A stretch of 64,000 bases of DNA, taken from positions 186,001-250,000 of the forward strand of contig JAEUWY010000007.1 in NCBI GenBank assembly GCA_022059125.1. The letters are read 5' to 3'. The position numbers were made by a program, and so were the translations under genes. Shown here piece after piece: positions 1-10,577 of the stretch; position 1 is the stretch's first letter, and each line of letters begins with the position of its first letter. This stretch comes from Corynespora cassiicola. Its lineage: Eukaryota > Ascomycota > Dothideomycetes > Pleosporales > Corynesporascaceae. The notes beneath the pieces are model-generated. The model worked only from the letters and a program-made list of their open reading frames with translations, did not search any database and was not told the origin of the DNA.

Positions 1-53
1 CGGGCTACTCACCGTAGCCCCTCCATCCCCTTCACACCCAAACGCACATGGCT

Positions 54-83
54 ACTGACTGACTGACTGACTGACTGACTGAC
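54..83. repeat. (ACTG)n microsatellite
   Basis: About seven and a half perfect copies of the tetranucleotide ACTG lie just past the stop codon of the minus-strand gene that ends at 95. It falls in that gene's presumed 3' untranslated region. Confidence 0.9.
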
Positions 84-94
84 CGGGCTCCCTC

Positions 95-1741
95 TCACCC
101 CCGCCCACCCCCCTCCAACTCCCCAATCAACCCATCAATCACCTTGAACATCTCCTCCGCCATCCGCCTCCCCACCTCCCTGAACCCTTCCTCGCACAAC
201 CGCCCAAACCGATCCGGATGCCACCGTATCCTCTCCTGCCGCAGCCACTCCTTGCTATACAGCCCACTCGCCCGCAACATGCGCTCTACATCGTGCCGGC
301 ACGCGCGAATCCCATCCCGCTCCGCCTTGGCCGCCACGCACGCCGGGAGTGCGCACGTCGTGAGCGCGGGGGGCAAGTAGGGGAACGACGACAGGAGCTT
401 TCCGGCCGAGGGGTCGGGCGTGGGGATGGATGCGGGTGCAGGGGTGGGGGAAGGCTTCGAGGCAGAGGACGTGGAGCGGATTTGCAGTTTCTTGGGGCCA
501 CGGCCGGATTTGCCGCTTCCGGGTGTCGGCGTGCCGGAGGGAGGAGGAGGGGGGGAAGGGTTGTTTATGGCGGAGAGGGCGGAGGCGAGGGCGGTGGCGG
601 TGGAGGTGGCCCATTGCTCGTAGTAGGCCTGGAGCTGGGCGTTTGGAATGGGGTTGGCCTCGGGGGCGGAGGCGCCGTTGGTGCCGTTGGTGCCGTTGGT
701 GCCGTTTGCGGTGCCGTTTGTGGGCCTCGAGCTGGACCTGGGGTTCTTGGTGCGTTGGAAATAGTTTAGAGAGAAGGATTCGAGGGCGTCTTCGTTGGTG
801 CCGTCGATGGAACCGGCCCAGGTGCCGTCGGAGCGGATGGCGATGAATTGGTCGGTGGTGACGGGGTCGAGTGATATGTACTGTCCTTGGTCAGTGATCT
901 CTGTGGAACTGGTTGTATTCTTCTTTTTCGAGACCATCGACGGGTTTGATGATGCGAACAAGGTGGGTGGTACTCACTGCCAGTTCACTCCATTCGAAGC
1001 CCACCTCTTCCTTCCACTCTTCGACTGTTTCCTTGTATATACTCCATGTCTCCTCGCCGTTGTCCCGCGTTCCCAGTCGATATACGACGTCGCCATACTC
1101 GCTCATGGCGAAAAAGGCATCACGTTTGCCCCACGTGACCAGCCTGGGGGGACCCGACTTCCACCCAGCAGGCGTGAGCCAAGACTGCAAGCAGTCCTCG
1201 AGTCGGTGTGGCAATCCGCCCCAGCGTAGAAAATTAGGATCCCATGCTATGAACGAGTCGCAGCGCCATGGCTCAGGGATCTCATACGACGCTGGCGGCC
1301 CGAGGAAAATGCGAAGGTGCGGTGTGGGCGAGATCTTTGACAGTATTGAAGATAGACGCGAGGGTATGGCAGAGCCCCAGCCTAGACACCGCACTCAGTA
1401 TTACGATTCATACAGGCCCAAGACTCTTGCGGGTGCGGGTGCCATGTACCGAGATTGTTCTTGCCGTTCTTGTCCCGGAAGCTAAGCACCCAGGACTCGG
1501 AGACGGGGCCCAGGGCGCCCCAGTAGACGTCGGTCACGTTGCCACCGGCGATGAGTTGGTGGAGCGACGAGGGGAGATGGCGGCTACATTGGACGCGCGA
1601 CTTGGTCAGACCGTGACGAAACCACGACAGCGGTGCCCAACGGGACCAGACTTACTATCGTAGCCCCTCGTAGCTCTTGGACAGAAAGCTATCCCCAGGC
1701 CCAAAGCTGAAGAACGACGTGTTGCTCGAAGGGCCACTCAT
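95..1741 (-). CDS. Hypothetical protein with C-terminal HPD (J-like) motif; paralog of the gene at 2332
   Basis: Four exons join cleanly on the minus strand: 1656-1741, 1450-1583, 1381-978 and 880-95, giving 469 residues; introns have GTAAGT, GTACAT and GTGAGT donors. The first 200 or so residues match the divergent neighbour at 2332-3527 in order and in intron phase (phase 2, then phase 1). The middle is low complexity (repeated Asn-Gly-Thr, then Pro/Ser-rich). The C-terminus is helical and basic with an Arg-Trp-His-Pro-Asp tract near residue 429, resembling the HPD loop of J domains, so an Hsp70 contact is conceivable but unproven. No signal peptide or membrane segment. Start chosen at the first ATG of exon 1 because the paralog starts equivalently. 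Function unknown. Confidence 0.8.
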
Positions 1742-2331
1742 CTCCTATTGGTCGGCGGCGGCGAATGACGTCACACGTGAGGGACACCACAGGATGGCAG
1801 ATCTCGGAAAGAAAAAGGCTGGAACGATTCAAAAAAGTTTCGGAAAAATGGCCAGGCTGGAAAAAATCCCAGCGATGCGGGCATAGATAAAGGAAACCGC
1901 TAAGACGATCGCATAAATAATGAAAGTGGAACGGCCATTGTTTACGGTGGTGCGTGTTGTCGACATGGCAAGGTCATCCTGTTTTCCGGCCTAATCCAAG
2001 GTTGGGCCCCAGCCTCGCCGGGCGCCATCTGATCACCCCGGACACTGGGCTTGGCATATCGGTGGGCTGGTAGTGGGCTGGGTGGCCGGTCTGGATCTAG
2101 TCGTCGCCTCATTTCGTGTTTTTCTTGCTTTTGGGCTGCTGTTGTCGCTCTACATACTTCTACTACGTCGCTATCGCTTCACCCCACCACCACCTCCACC
2201 ACCACTACCACGAACCCTACTCACATCTGTAACCCCCCACGGCACCTGCAATCCGGTTTGCTATTTTGAGCCTCAAGCGTGGGGACCTGGCCTGACAAAA
2301 ACCCGAAACCGACGGGCAACATACATTGGCC
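1742..2331. promoter_or_regulatory. Shared divergent intergenic region
   Basis: These 590 bases separate two head-to-head paralogs, so the interval must hold both promoters. No single TATA box stands out. CT-rich stretches lie at about 2150-2215, as is common upstream of fungal genes, near the plus-strand gene. Confidence 0.5.
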
Positions 2332-3527
2332 ATGTGCGACGCCGCCTTCACCTTTGGCCAGCGTGGCAGCCATTTCTTCCAGAGCGCGACGCGACGGGAA
2401 ATGTAAGATACTAGCAGCCTCACGATCTCGACAGACAGATACGTTTCAGATATATGTACTAACCAACCGATCTCCTAGCGCCCGCCTCCCCAAGAAACTA
2501 TCGCTGTTGCTCAACTCGAAGCAGCTGCAAAAGATCCATCACGTGACACTGGGATTCGAGAACAGTTTCCTCGTGACATGGAGGGACATTCAGGGGGGCG
2601 ATCACATTGGTACTGCAACCCCTTTTCCCAGCATAAGAGAGGAAGAAAAAAAATGTTCTAGACAAGACAACCTGAAAGAGGTGGAAATGAATCCAAGGCA
2701 AAAAAAAAGAAAGAAAGGGGAAATGAAGTTGGAAAAAAACTAGAGGCTAACGCCCAACGCCAGAATCCCAAGGCCTCCCCCAGGAACTCACCACCTTCCT
2801 CTACGCCAAAAACGCCCAGAACGTGCTCGTGCGCAACATCCCCGAAATCCGCCTCACCCTTGGCCCCTACAATGCCTCCTTCTTCGTCCACGACGCCGCC
2901 GCCTACCTGTGGATGAACCTGCCCCCGGCCTTGCTCACCGCCATCCAGTCGCGCATCCAGAATGGCGCGTGGGCCGACAAGCCCCGCATCGTGGCCCTCG
3001 GCGCTGACGACAATTTCTTGCTTGTCACCCAGCGCAACGCCGCCGTCTGGGATCTGGAGCATTACGCCACGCTCGAGGCCATGATTGAGTTTTCGCGGAC
3101 GCAGGAGCATGGCATCGAGGAGGTGGGCGAGGTGGTGTTGCATGCGTACCGGTACCAGTGCTTTGTCGCTTTGAGCCGGAATGGGACGCTGCTGGCCGAG
3201 AATCTGCCGCCGCATGAGGTGCAAGGGTTGGACGCGATGCGGGAGGCGATTGTGGAGGAGGCGAGGGAGGCGGCGGAGCGGAGGGTCAGGGATCGCATCA
3301 AGGAGAGGGAGAGGTTGGAGAAGGAGAGGAGGGCCGAGGGAGACAGGGAGAGGGAGAGGGAACGAGAAAGGCAGAGGCAGGCCAAGAGGCCGCTGTTGCA
3401 GCACCAGGGCACGTTTAAGAAGGAGTGGACTGGCAGGAAGCACGAGTTCCAGGCCAAGGCCAAGGGCATGAAGCTCAGCTTGAGTTTGAGCGTCACGGCT
3501 GGCGCGTTTGGCAGGATGTTGAAGTAG
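2332..3527 (+). CDS. Hypothetical protein with basic coiled-coil tail; paralog of the gene at 95-1741
   Basis: Exons 2332-2402, 2479-2609 and 2773-3527 give 318 residues. The small first exon and both introns were found by matching the divergent paralog: intron 1 is phase 2 and intron 2 phase 1 in both genes. Residues about 25-190 align with the paralog through an LPxxL block, a Gly-Pro block and an 'AVWDL' block. From about residue 205 the protein becomes a highly charged Arg/Glu heptad-like stretch (probable coiled coil, about 60 residues) and ends in a Lys-rich tail. No signal peptide or membrane helix. The paralog's HPD-containing C-terminus is absent here, so the two copies have different ends. 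Function unknown. Confidence 0.82.
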
Positions 3528-4547
3528 AAGTGGAGGCGGGGCGAGGGCTGAGATGATAACGAGTTATGATACATGGCGCTTTTAGGTAGATATCCGGACT
3601 CTAAGTCCACTCATACTGTGCTCGAAAGTACGACTAGGTAGCTATATAGAAAATTAATGTTGAGATATCCTAATCTGAAACGTAGAAAAATGCCCCTTGG
3701 GGCACTGTCACGTATCTTCTTACAACGGATCGTTCTGTGATGCTTCTTTATTTTAGATAGTATCATGTATTCTAGAGCCAGTCCCGGGACCCTTGCGAGT
3801 GTGACTAGGCTGAGTGGATCACTGCCTAGGTTATCACGAAGAGGAAGCTAGCAGATACCCAGGCAATCTACCCAATCTGTCACCTGTCAAAAGATGGTCA
3901 CGTGGCCGTTTTGTCTCAACATATACGCTACCTATCTGGTTACCTAGGGACTTGGCCAGCATAGGGTGGCGCGCGCGAATAGTGAGGCCGCACAGGCCTG
4001 CATCGCACCGTCTGGAGCCGTGTACGCATTGAATCCGGCAAATGACCATTCTGAGCTATATTCAGTACTCTGAGTAGTTACGTAGAAGATAATAATTGAA
4101 ACCTTCGTATATTAGCCACTTTTCAGATGAGAACAATAGGACAGTCGATGTGTTTCCAGGGTTACGAACCTTCCAAGGCCGAGAAGCAATGGGAGGCTCG
4201 TGCGTCACTATCGGGCCGCAATAAAATCATCGCAGTGCGAGCACAGTTTAGACCTCTCCCGTAGGTCTACATCAATCACGAAAATTCCATCGAGAAAGTC
4301 GCACGAACAAATGTTCTCTTCTCATTTCAAGCAGGGACAAATCTTGCAAATGTAGGAGTGCCCAGGGCTAATTCGAGCCCACGACTAACGAGGCATGGAG
4401 TGCACAACAGAAAGTTGTAAAAGTGAACCGGAAGGCGCAAAGGAGAAATGAAAAAAACAGTTAATGATTTTCTAGTCTTCTTTCGCATCTCTCCCGCTAA
4501 GATAAACCAGGGCGAACAAAAATACCCTAGCTACCAAAGTGGTATCC
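3528..4547. other. Intergenic, no gene seen
   Basis: Reading frames on both strands are short and lack splice-joinable continuations. A hairpin with a TTCGA loop at about 4359-4375 resembles a tRNA T-arm, but no cloverleaf could be built around it. Confidence 0.6.
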
Positions 4548-5215
4548 CATCTTCCTCGTGGAGTACGAGACATCATATACCAATACTTGTGGGACGAAAG
4601 AAGATTAGATCTTGTTAATAAGAATTTCTAAAGTTACAACTTGCATTCTCGGTGCTATGAGGTACTACTGAACGTAATTCCACTGTTTGCTCTACCGAGG
4701 TGTGGGGGGCCAACATTTGCCATAGAGGTCGTTCAAACGTTCCATGACAAAGTCACAAAGAACAAAATAGTTCCTGCTCGGCTGTTATATTCCCAGTTTC
4801 AAGATCCCTAAATTTTCAGAAACGTACTTTCGAGAATGCATTCCAGATCGGATATGTGCCAGCTCATCACATACGGTACCTGACCCTGATTCTCTGGGCC
4901 GGAGATTATACTAAGCGCCATTCTGATATGTTCAAGAAGATTCTGGAAGTAAGGAATCAATGTGGCTTTTTCCTGAATCTGGACACTGCAGGACACTGCC
5001 GGAAACTAACCAGTTGCTTCATGGATTCCCTGGGGCTCATTCTTCACGGAATGATTCAAGGTGGCACTATAGTCAGAGCCTTCAATTGCGGAAGGGACAA
5101 CAAAAGACAATTGATTGAGCGGGGCTATTTTATTCACCGCGATTGGCAAGTAAAGGGCTTAATTCAAGCTGGCGTAGGTCGCGTACATGCTATGCGATTA
5201 CTGTGTGGGTGCTAA
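4548..5215 (+). pseudogene. Decayed copy of the LPxEL family protein at 6125
   Basis: Translation from 4548 gives HLPRGVRDIIYQYLWDE, matching the N-terminus of the intact gene at 6125 (HLPRELRNKVYEYLWGD). The match runs on through a Val-Pro-Ala-Arg-Leu block at about 4770-4790 and a 'GFFLNLD' block at about 4960, but it is broken by in-frame stops (for example TAA just after 4625, and a stop right after the Val-Pro-Ala-Arg block) and changes of frame. The order of blocks is the same as in the intact gene. It is therefore a dead tandem paralog about 1.5 kb upstream of the live one. Confidence 0.75.
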
Positions 5216-6124
5216 CGGCTGTAAGTAGTGGAAGCTTGAAGACTACATGGTAATCCATGACGCCATCAAAGATGCTGATGGGTAGGATGCCATTCACAGA
5301 AATGGCAATCATCTAATGAAAAGCCTCTTCAATTACAATCTTGGGAAAGGGGAAACTGCTGCTGGACGAAGGACAAGGTTCAAACGCTATCAAATAGATG
5401 GAATTTACAATTGAGGACGAGCCTACCATCTAGCGACTCGTTGTCCAAACTATTAATTCGAAAAAATTCCAAATAAGGATTTCTGGTGTATCAGGTATCT
5501 CTAAGGTGGCTGTTATAGTAAATATCAAGAAGGTTGCGAGAGGTCACAGAATGGTTGTGCAGACCCAGACTGACATGCCGCTTCTATTCAACTCGCTATG
5601 ATATCGAATCCACGGTGATAGCTGGATGCCAGTCACGTGACCGGTGTCAGTTCAACATTGCCTATCGATTGTAGGCACCTACACACTTAGATGAGTACTT
5701 CTTGAGCTACTTGATATAATCTTCAATTTGACAGGTGGTGCTTCACGTGAGAAGGTCTAGTGGGAATGAGTCACTTCGACTCATTTTCAAACTTGTTTGA
5801 TTAGAACTAATAAGCATGGTCTTTTTCAACAACACCATAGTAAATTTGTCAACCTGTTCCAGATACGTGATGGAAAGACTCAATGGTACAGAAGGCTTTC
5901 CAGTGAGTTCAAAGGAGACTAAGGCCAGACAAAAGAAGTAGTAGCTACATACCCGATTGGAAACTAAGGCTGACCATGCATACAGGAAGAATACCAAGCG
6001 AAAATATTCTCCGAGAAAGTAGGAGCTTGATAAAAGATGCATAAAATTGAGTCTTTATCTAACAGAAACAAGAGAAAGAGGGCAGAGTTCTCCAAACCCC
6101 TCAATCATACGTTTAACCACTCGT
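5216..6124. other. Intergenic, no gene seen
   Basis: AT-leaning sequence between a dead and a live paralog. No open frame has family-like composition; a minus-strand frame at 5743-6042 is Leu/Phe/Ser-rich and looks spurious. Confidence 0.5.
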
Positions 6125-6832
6125 ATGCACTGCCATCTCCCACGGGAACTGCGAAACAAGGTATACGAATACCTATGGGGCGATAAAACCTTGCGATGGG
6201 TAGCTTTGCTCGTCGAAAGATACAAGGATGAAGATCTTTATGCCGAAATTATCCACCAAAAATTACCCTTCTTTGTCCTCCCAACGCATGTTGGCCGAGA
6301 ATTCGCCCTTGAGGTCGTTGAAATGTTCTACAACAAAGCTACAAGACTACATCCCGTCCCTGCACGACTTTTCTACGCAGAGGAAATAGCAGATCTCCAT
6401 ATTGAGCTCTTTCGAGACGTTTTCCAAGTCGGCTTCAGGCCATTTCTCCACGCGCGGTTCTTAACCCTCAGAATCGTGATGAACTATTACTTCAAATCTA
6501 GTATCAACAGTCTCGATCCTAACATAGTTAGAGCGCTTTTGAGCATTGAGCAGCGCGAAGGCTTTGAATTGGATCTGAAACTTGTGCAAGCCACTTTCAA
6601 TATCCGCGCTTTGGCTAGTTTTGTTGATTTACTTCGCCCTGCTGTTCAAGAGCTGGTGAATGATGGAGCAGAACTAACAGCCACACATGTCATTTACTAC
6701 GACAACTCTCACACAATCAAGCTGGAATGGGATACAAGGAGCGCCCTTCTAGACTCTACAGACTTCTGGGTGGATAGAGCTTATTCAGCAGCTGCTTTGG
6801 TCCGTCGCAGATACGGCTTTTTTAGTTTTTAA
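6125..6832 (+). CDS. LPxEL (F-box-like) lineage-specific protein
   Basis: A single exon of 235 residues from the first ATG. The open frame extends upstream, but only from a TTG. The N-terminus has the LPxELRxKVYEYLW pattern typical of fungal F-box-like proteins, after which the protein is mostly alpha-helical, with a 'GFELDLKL' block that recurs in the copies at 4548 and 10578. In fungi such proteins are expanded, fast-evolving and mostly uncharacterised; if the N-terminus is a real F-box it would contact Skp1 in an SCF ubiquitin ligase. No signal peptide. It is the only uninterrupted member of this subfamily here. An upstream exon cannot be excluded. Confidence 0.65.
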   Translation: MHCHLPRELRNKVYEYLWGDKTLRWVALLVERYKDEDLYAEIIHQKLPFFVLPTHVGREFALEVVEMFYNKATRLHPVPARLFYAEEIADLHIELFRDVFQVGFRPFLHARFLTLRIVMNYYFKSSINSLDPNIVRALLSIEQREGFELDLKLVQATFNIRALASFVDLLRPAVQELVNDGAELTATHVIYYDNSHTIKLEWDTRSALLDSTDFWVDRAYSAAALVRRRYGFFSF

Positions 6833-7501
6833 TATGCTAATAAACAGCCAGAATAACATCGAAGAACGCAGAAGAAGTAAATGTCCGAGCATCTTTAACG
6901 TCAATGGGCACTCCAGAAACGAGGGAGATGATCAGCGAAATACTCTCTATATGCATCACGCAAATGAACTGGGGAGTGGCAACCCTGTTTTTACAAAAGA
7001 GGAATTGCTGGAGATAAGGAATCTCAAAGAGAGATATGTGGAAAAAACAAAACATAGTCGCTCGCTCGATTGTTGAGTGCCCGCAAACTTCAATGTAAAA
7101 CAAATGATTAGAGTACTAAATCCTGGATTCGCAAAAGCTTTGAATGGAACGCGCGAGTATACGTATTAGTGCAGCAGATTATCATTTGATGAGCATAATA
7201 AAATTGTGCCAGATGGATTAAAAAAGGTGGATTCGGTAGTTCTTTACATGTTCTTGTTAAACCATGAGTTGAAACCAATGATGTGACCTCTTTGGCAAGC
7301 TCCCAAGAATATAGGTTGTATGTTGAGTACCTGTATGTTACATCATGGCCACAGTCCTGTCGAACGATACCCTAGGTTTTCAATCAAATTTACCGGAGGG
7401 TTGGTTTCTTCCATGTAGCTATCCTCGAATCTACTTTTAGTGGATATCATTAGATAGTTACCAATTCTCTGTAGCTTCAATCCGCAGCTACCAAAAGCGG
7501 A
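6833..7501. other. Intergenic, no gene seen
   Basis: Only short frames without recognisable composition follow the stop codon at 6832. An 80-codon plus frame at 6834-7076 starts immediately downstream but shows no family features. Confidence 0.5.
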
Positions 7502-8004
7502 ATGGTAACTTTGCACAAGATCAAGAGCGTCGCGCTGTGGAGCATAGTGTGAGTTCTTTCTTTCGTCAACGGTACATTAAAGCTCTGAGATCATACAGAT
7601 ACGACGCATTCCATTGACTGGAGCCTCAAAGAAACCCTCTTGAACAATTCTGACGATTGGAAGGAGGAGCTCCGGAAAGTTCTTCATGTAAGTTGCCTTG
7701 AAGATATTGTAGACCATTGGTGTGCTTTCATTGAGCGTTGCAGGAAAACGAGAACATCTTCGATGATAAAAGACTGTACAAGGATGACAATCAGTTTCCC
7801 CTAACTCCAGAAAAGATTATGGCGACATTCTCTTCTAATAAGGCGAATGAAAGAACAGAAGCACTTATAGCAATTCGGACGACGGGGAGGAAGGTGATGA
7901 GCAGCGGAACCGTCGTCGCTACCTTCCCCCCTTGTTCGCTGGGGGAAATTAGGGGAGAGAAGAGACGAAAAGATTGGAGGAAAATGAGACGCAAAGTGCG
8001 TTAA
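7502..8004 (+). pseudogene. Possible small multi-exon gene or remnant
   Basis: Two segments join in phase across a good 56-base intron (donor GTAAGT at 7688, acceptor CAG ending 7743). The first encodes an acidic stretch containing SLKETLLNNSDDWKEEL; the second runs to a basic C-terminus ending at 8004. An upstream mini-exon from the ATG at 7502 with a GTGAGT donor at 7549 would fit, but joins one base out of frame. This is either a broken gene or a misjudged first intron. No family recognised. Confidence 0.28.
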
Positions 8005-8636
8005 AAAAAATCTAGAGGTCAGCAATCGAGGCCATATAGGAGCAGATGATGAAAATAGCGGGTGTGTAACACATAATTCCTCAAACATTTCTAGTCATTT
8101 TCTTAACGTGGTGTAGGGTTTTATGATGAGTGATTTCGCAGATTCTTACCAGAGAGGATGCGAAGATCTGCAAGGATGTCGCATGCTCAGTTTAAGGTAC
8201 GAAGCAACAACCCGAGCACCTCGCTCATACCATAATCAAGCTAGTGGATGGCGAAAGGGCAATATCGGAGTCTGATTAGCTTGGAAAATTGATAAAGAAC
8301 CTATATTTAATCTTCTTGATTGATGATCTTGTGTATTGAGGCTTGAGCGGAGCTATGGTAAAACTTGTTGGCATTGGCGTCTTGGAGGGGTATGCATTTC
8401 CCAACTCTATCCACGTGCACGCACGGACCTTGGTAAGTCCCAAGGTTGGGGACGCACCCCGCCAGCTGTAAAGCTCAGCTTGGTTGGGTACCAACGCACC
8501 AGTATATCCCCCAAGGTTGGTGGCCATTTGCTAGTGAGCCAAACGGTAGGCAACGAGAAAGAGCGGGCCTATCGCGTGGTACAGGGCACGCAGTTAGCTC
8601 CTTGGCAAGAGGCGACAGCTGAGAGGTATATATTCG

Positions 8637-8643
8637 AGTCTTG
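8637..8643 (+). promoter_or_regulatory. TATA-like box
   Basis: TATATAT lies 30 bases before the ATG at 8673, which implies a very short 5' leader. Confidence 0.4.
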
Positions 8644-8672
8644 GAACTCTACCTCTCCTCAACTAACGAACC

Positions 8673-9504
8673 ATGGCGGCGACTCAAAACACAACGTTCA
8701 TCCCCACAAGGGCCGACATTATCGCTGTTCGAATGATACTCGAGTCACAGAACATCCCTACAGAGCTAGTCCTTGCCATCCTCGATCACGCACGTTACTG
8801 GCGAGAAGTTGTGCACGAAAAGTCGAACCCTCACCAGGTCAAGGCTGAGTGGCCCAAATATTCAGCCATATACCCATACCAAGTCGTTGATCTCCGGGAT
8901 ACGTGGGTTCCACGAGGCGAAGAGCATGGCAAGATACAGGAGATAGAGTTTGTGATCTCTAGTCGCGACCAAGGCTGGACATCCGAAGACACCGAAGGTA
9001 CATACAATACAAGCTCCTGGTTCGAGACTTCGATTGTGAGGCAACGTGAAGGACTGTTGGGTTCCCAAGACCGGTTCGGTGAGATCATCGACGGTCAAAC
9101 ATTTTCGACCATTGAAGAGGCTCGCCACTCTATGCAGGCTCAAGGGTGGGATCTGGCAAGTAAACGGTCTCCTAGGATGGATCCACAAGAGGAGACATCA
9201 GATGAAGATGAATACACCTGGTACTTGCAAGGAAACCTGGTTGCAGAGGAGGATGACAAACTACATTGGGTGGTCTGGAGTCGCGACACTCACCCTGGTG
9301 GGGTAGTAAACGAAGGCTCCGGAGCTGGAGAAAGCTTCATTGATATTCTGGAGACAAACGATATCGTCATAGTTTGGGCGAGAGCAACGGCAAGTCACCT
9401 CATTCCAGTATGATTTCCCTTGCATTCATACTCATAAATGGTAGTTCCCTGGATGGGAGAATAATGTTTCTAGTATGCGCATGGTAATGCGACTTACAAT
9501 ATGA
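8673..9504 (+). CDS. Hypothetical protein with a GC-AG intron
   Basis: Exon 1 (8673-9389) and exon 2 (9445-9504) give 258 residues. The N-terminus has an IPTELVLAILDHA block, another F-box-like opening, followed by a conserved-looking 'SRDQGW' segment and an acidic stretch. Reading straight through gives a poor tail. Splicing a 55-base intron with donor GCAAGT at 9390 and acceptor TAG ending at 9444 gives WARATFPGWEN, a far better ending in the same frame. GC-AG introns are a rare (about 1%) but normal spliceosomal class, and GCAAGT is their typical donor. No signal peptide or membrane helix; function unknown. Confidence 0.68.
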
Positions 9505-10577
9505 AGACATTCACGGGGATAAAGATGATGAGGAAGATACTGCCAAAGACGAAAGAACACACGGTATAGTAGTCGCTGGGTATCGACAACCGGGTCGCGG
9601 CGGATAGCGGAGCTGAACAGAGATCGGAATTCTCGGAGTGAATTTGTGGGCACGGAATAGCTGAGTGGCAGTACCAAGAAAGAACAAAATATACTTTGCC
9701 ACTGAGACACAACCCACCGCATGCCTCTGAACGCGGCATGAAATCAATGCACACCGCCGCTTTGAAATGTCGTGGAGCAATATCCGTCCACAGAGAGGAT
9801 CGGCAACGGCCAGCCATGTTTGCCTACCAAAGGGGGATTTCAAGATCAATATGTCGCCTTTTTTTGCTATGTTTTCTTTTTCCGGTGATGTAAAGGGCCA
9901 TGTTCTTACATACACAGGCCTTGGGTGGCGGCGTGTGTGGAGTTGGAGGGTCCCCTCGGTGGGTCATTTTGCCATCCTCTCAGGGGCCTGCGGGGCGACC
10001 CTGGAACGTCTTCGCCCTGGTCGACGCGTCCGGGTGCCCCACAATCCGACCACCTGGGGACAACAGGTACATAAACCACGCCGCCAGACCAAAACAGCGT
10101 GCAATCTGATATTCCAACATGCCAAAGCGAAAGAACGATGCTGACGGGGCCAATTCACCCCAAAGAAGGTCTAAGAGACTGCGCAGGCGAGTCAATTCTG
10201 CATTGACGGATGCTTCCATCACTAGCCGATTTACGTCGATGTCGAGCTAGCAGCAGTTTTCCACAGCGAATAGCCTTGCCAATGGCATGCTAATGTTGAT
10301 ACAGCAAAGATGGGAAAAGCGACTACGATATTTTTATTGAAGAGTAAGGCGTGTTCTCATTCCATTGGGAAGCCGTTGGCTAAACGATGCCAGTCTCACT
10401 GCACTTGACCGAAAATATAGGCCTACAGGATATGGGAAACAGCACATCCTCAATCCGTACGCCGAGACCGTTACCAGTATGACCGCGCAAAACAGTAGGC
10501 TCATCCCAATTACCCAACCCCACGCCCGAGATGATGCTCCTGTCAGCTAACACGCACCCCCCACCCCGTTCAGTGCA
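9505..10577. other. Intergenic, no gene supported
   Basis: Overlapping minus-strand frames at 9494-9915 include one hydrophobic stretch, but none has a convincing start, splice structure or composition. Confidence 0.5.

Noticed and set aside
218..769. Long plus-strand Gly/Arg-rich frame
   Set aside because: It is antisense to the well-supported last exon of the 95-1741 gene; composition reflects GC-rich complementary codons.
2658..3443. Minus-strand Leu/Pro-rich frame of 261 codons
   Set aside because: Complement of the coding exon 2773-3527, whose plus-strand product matches its paralog.
4355..4380. tRNA T-arm-like hairpin (stem around TTCGA)
   Set aside because: No D-arm, anticodon arm or acceptor stem could be placed around it.
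9494..9915. Overlapping minus-strand frames with a hydrophobic tail
   Set aside because: No good start, no splice continuation, and two frames compete equally; no family features.
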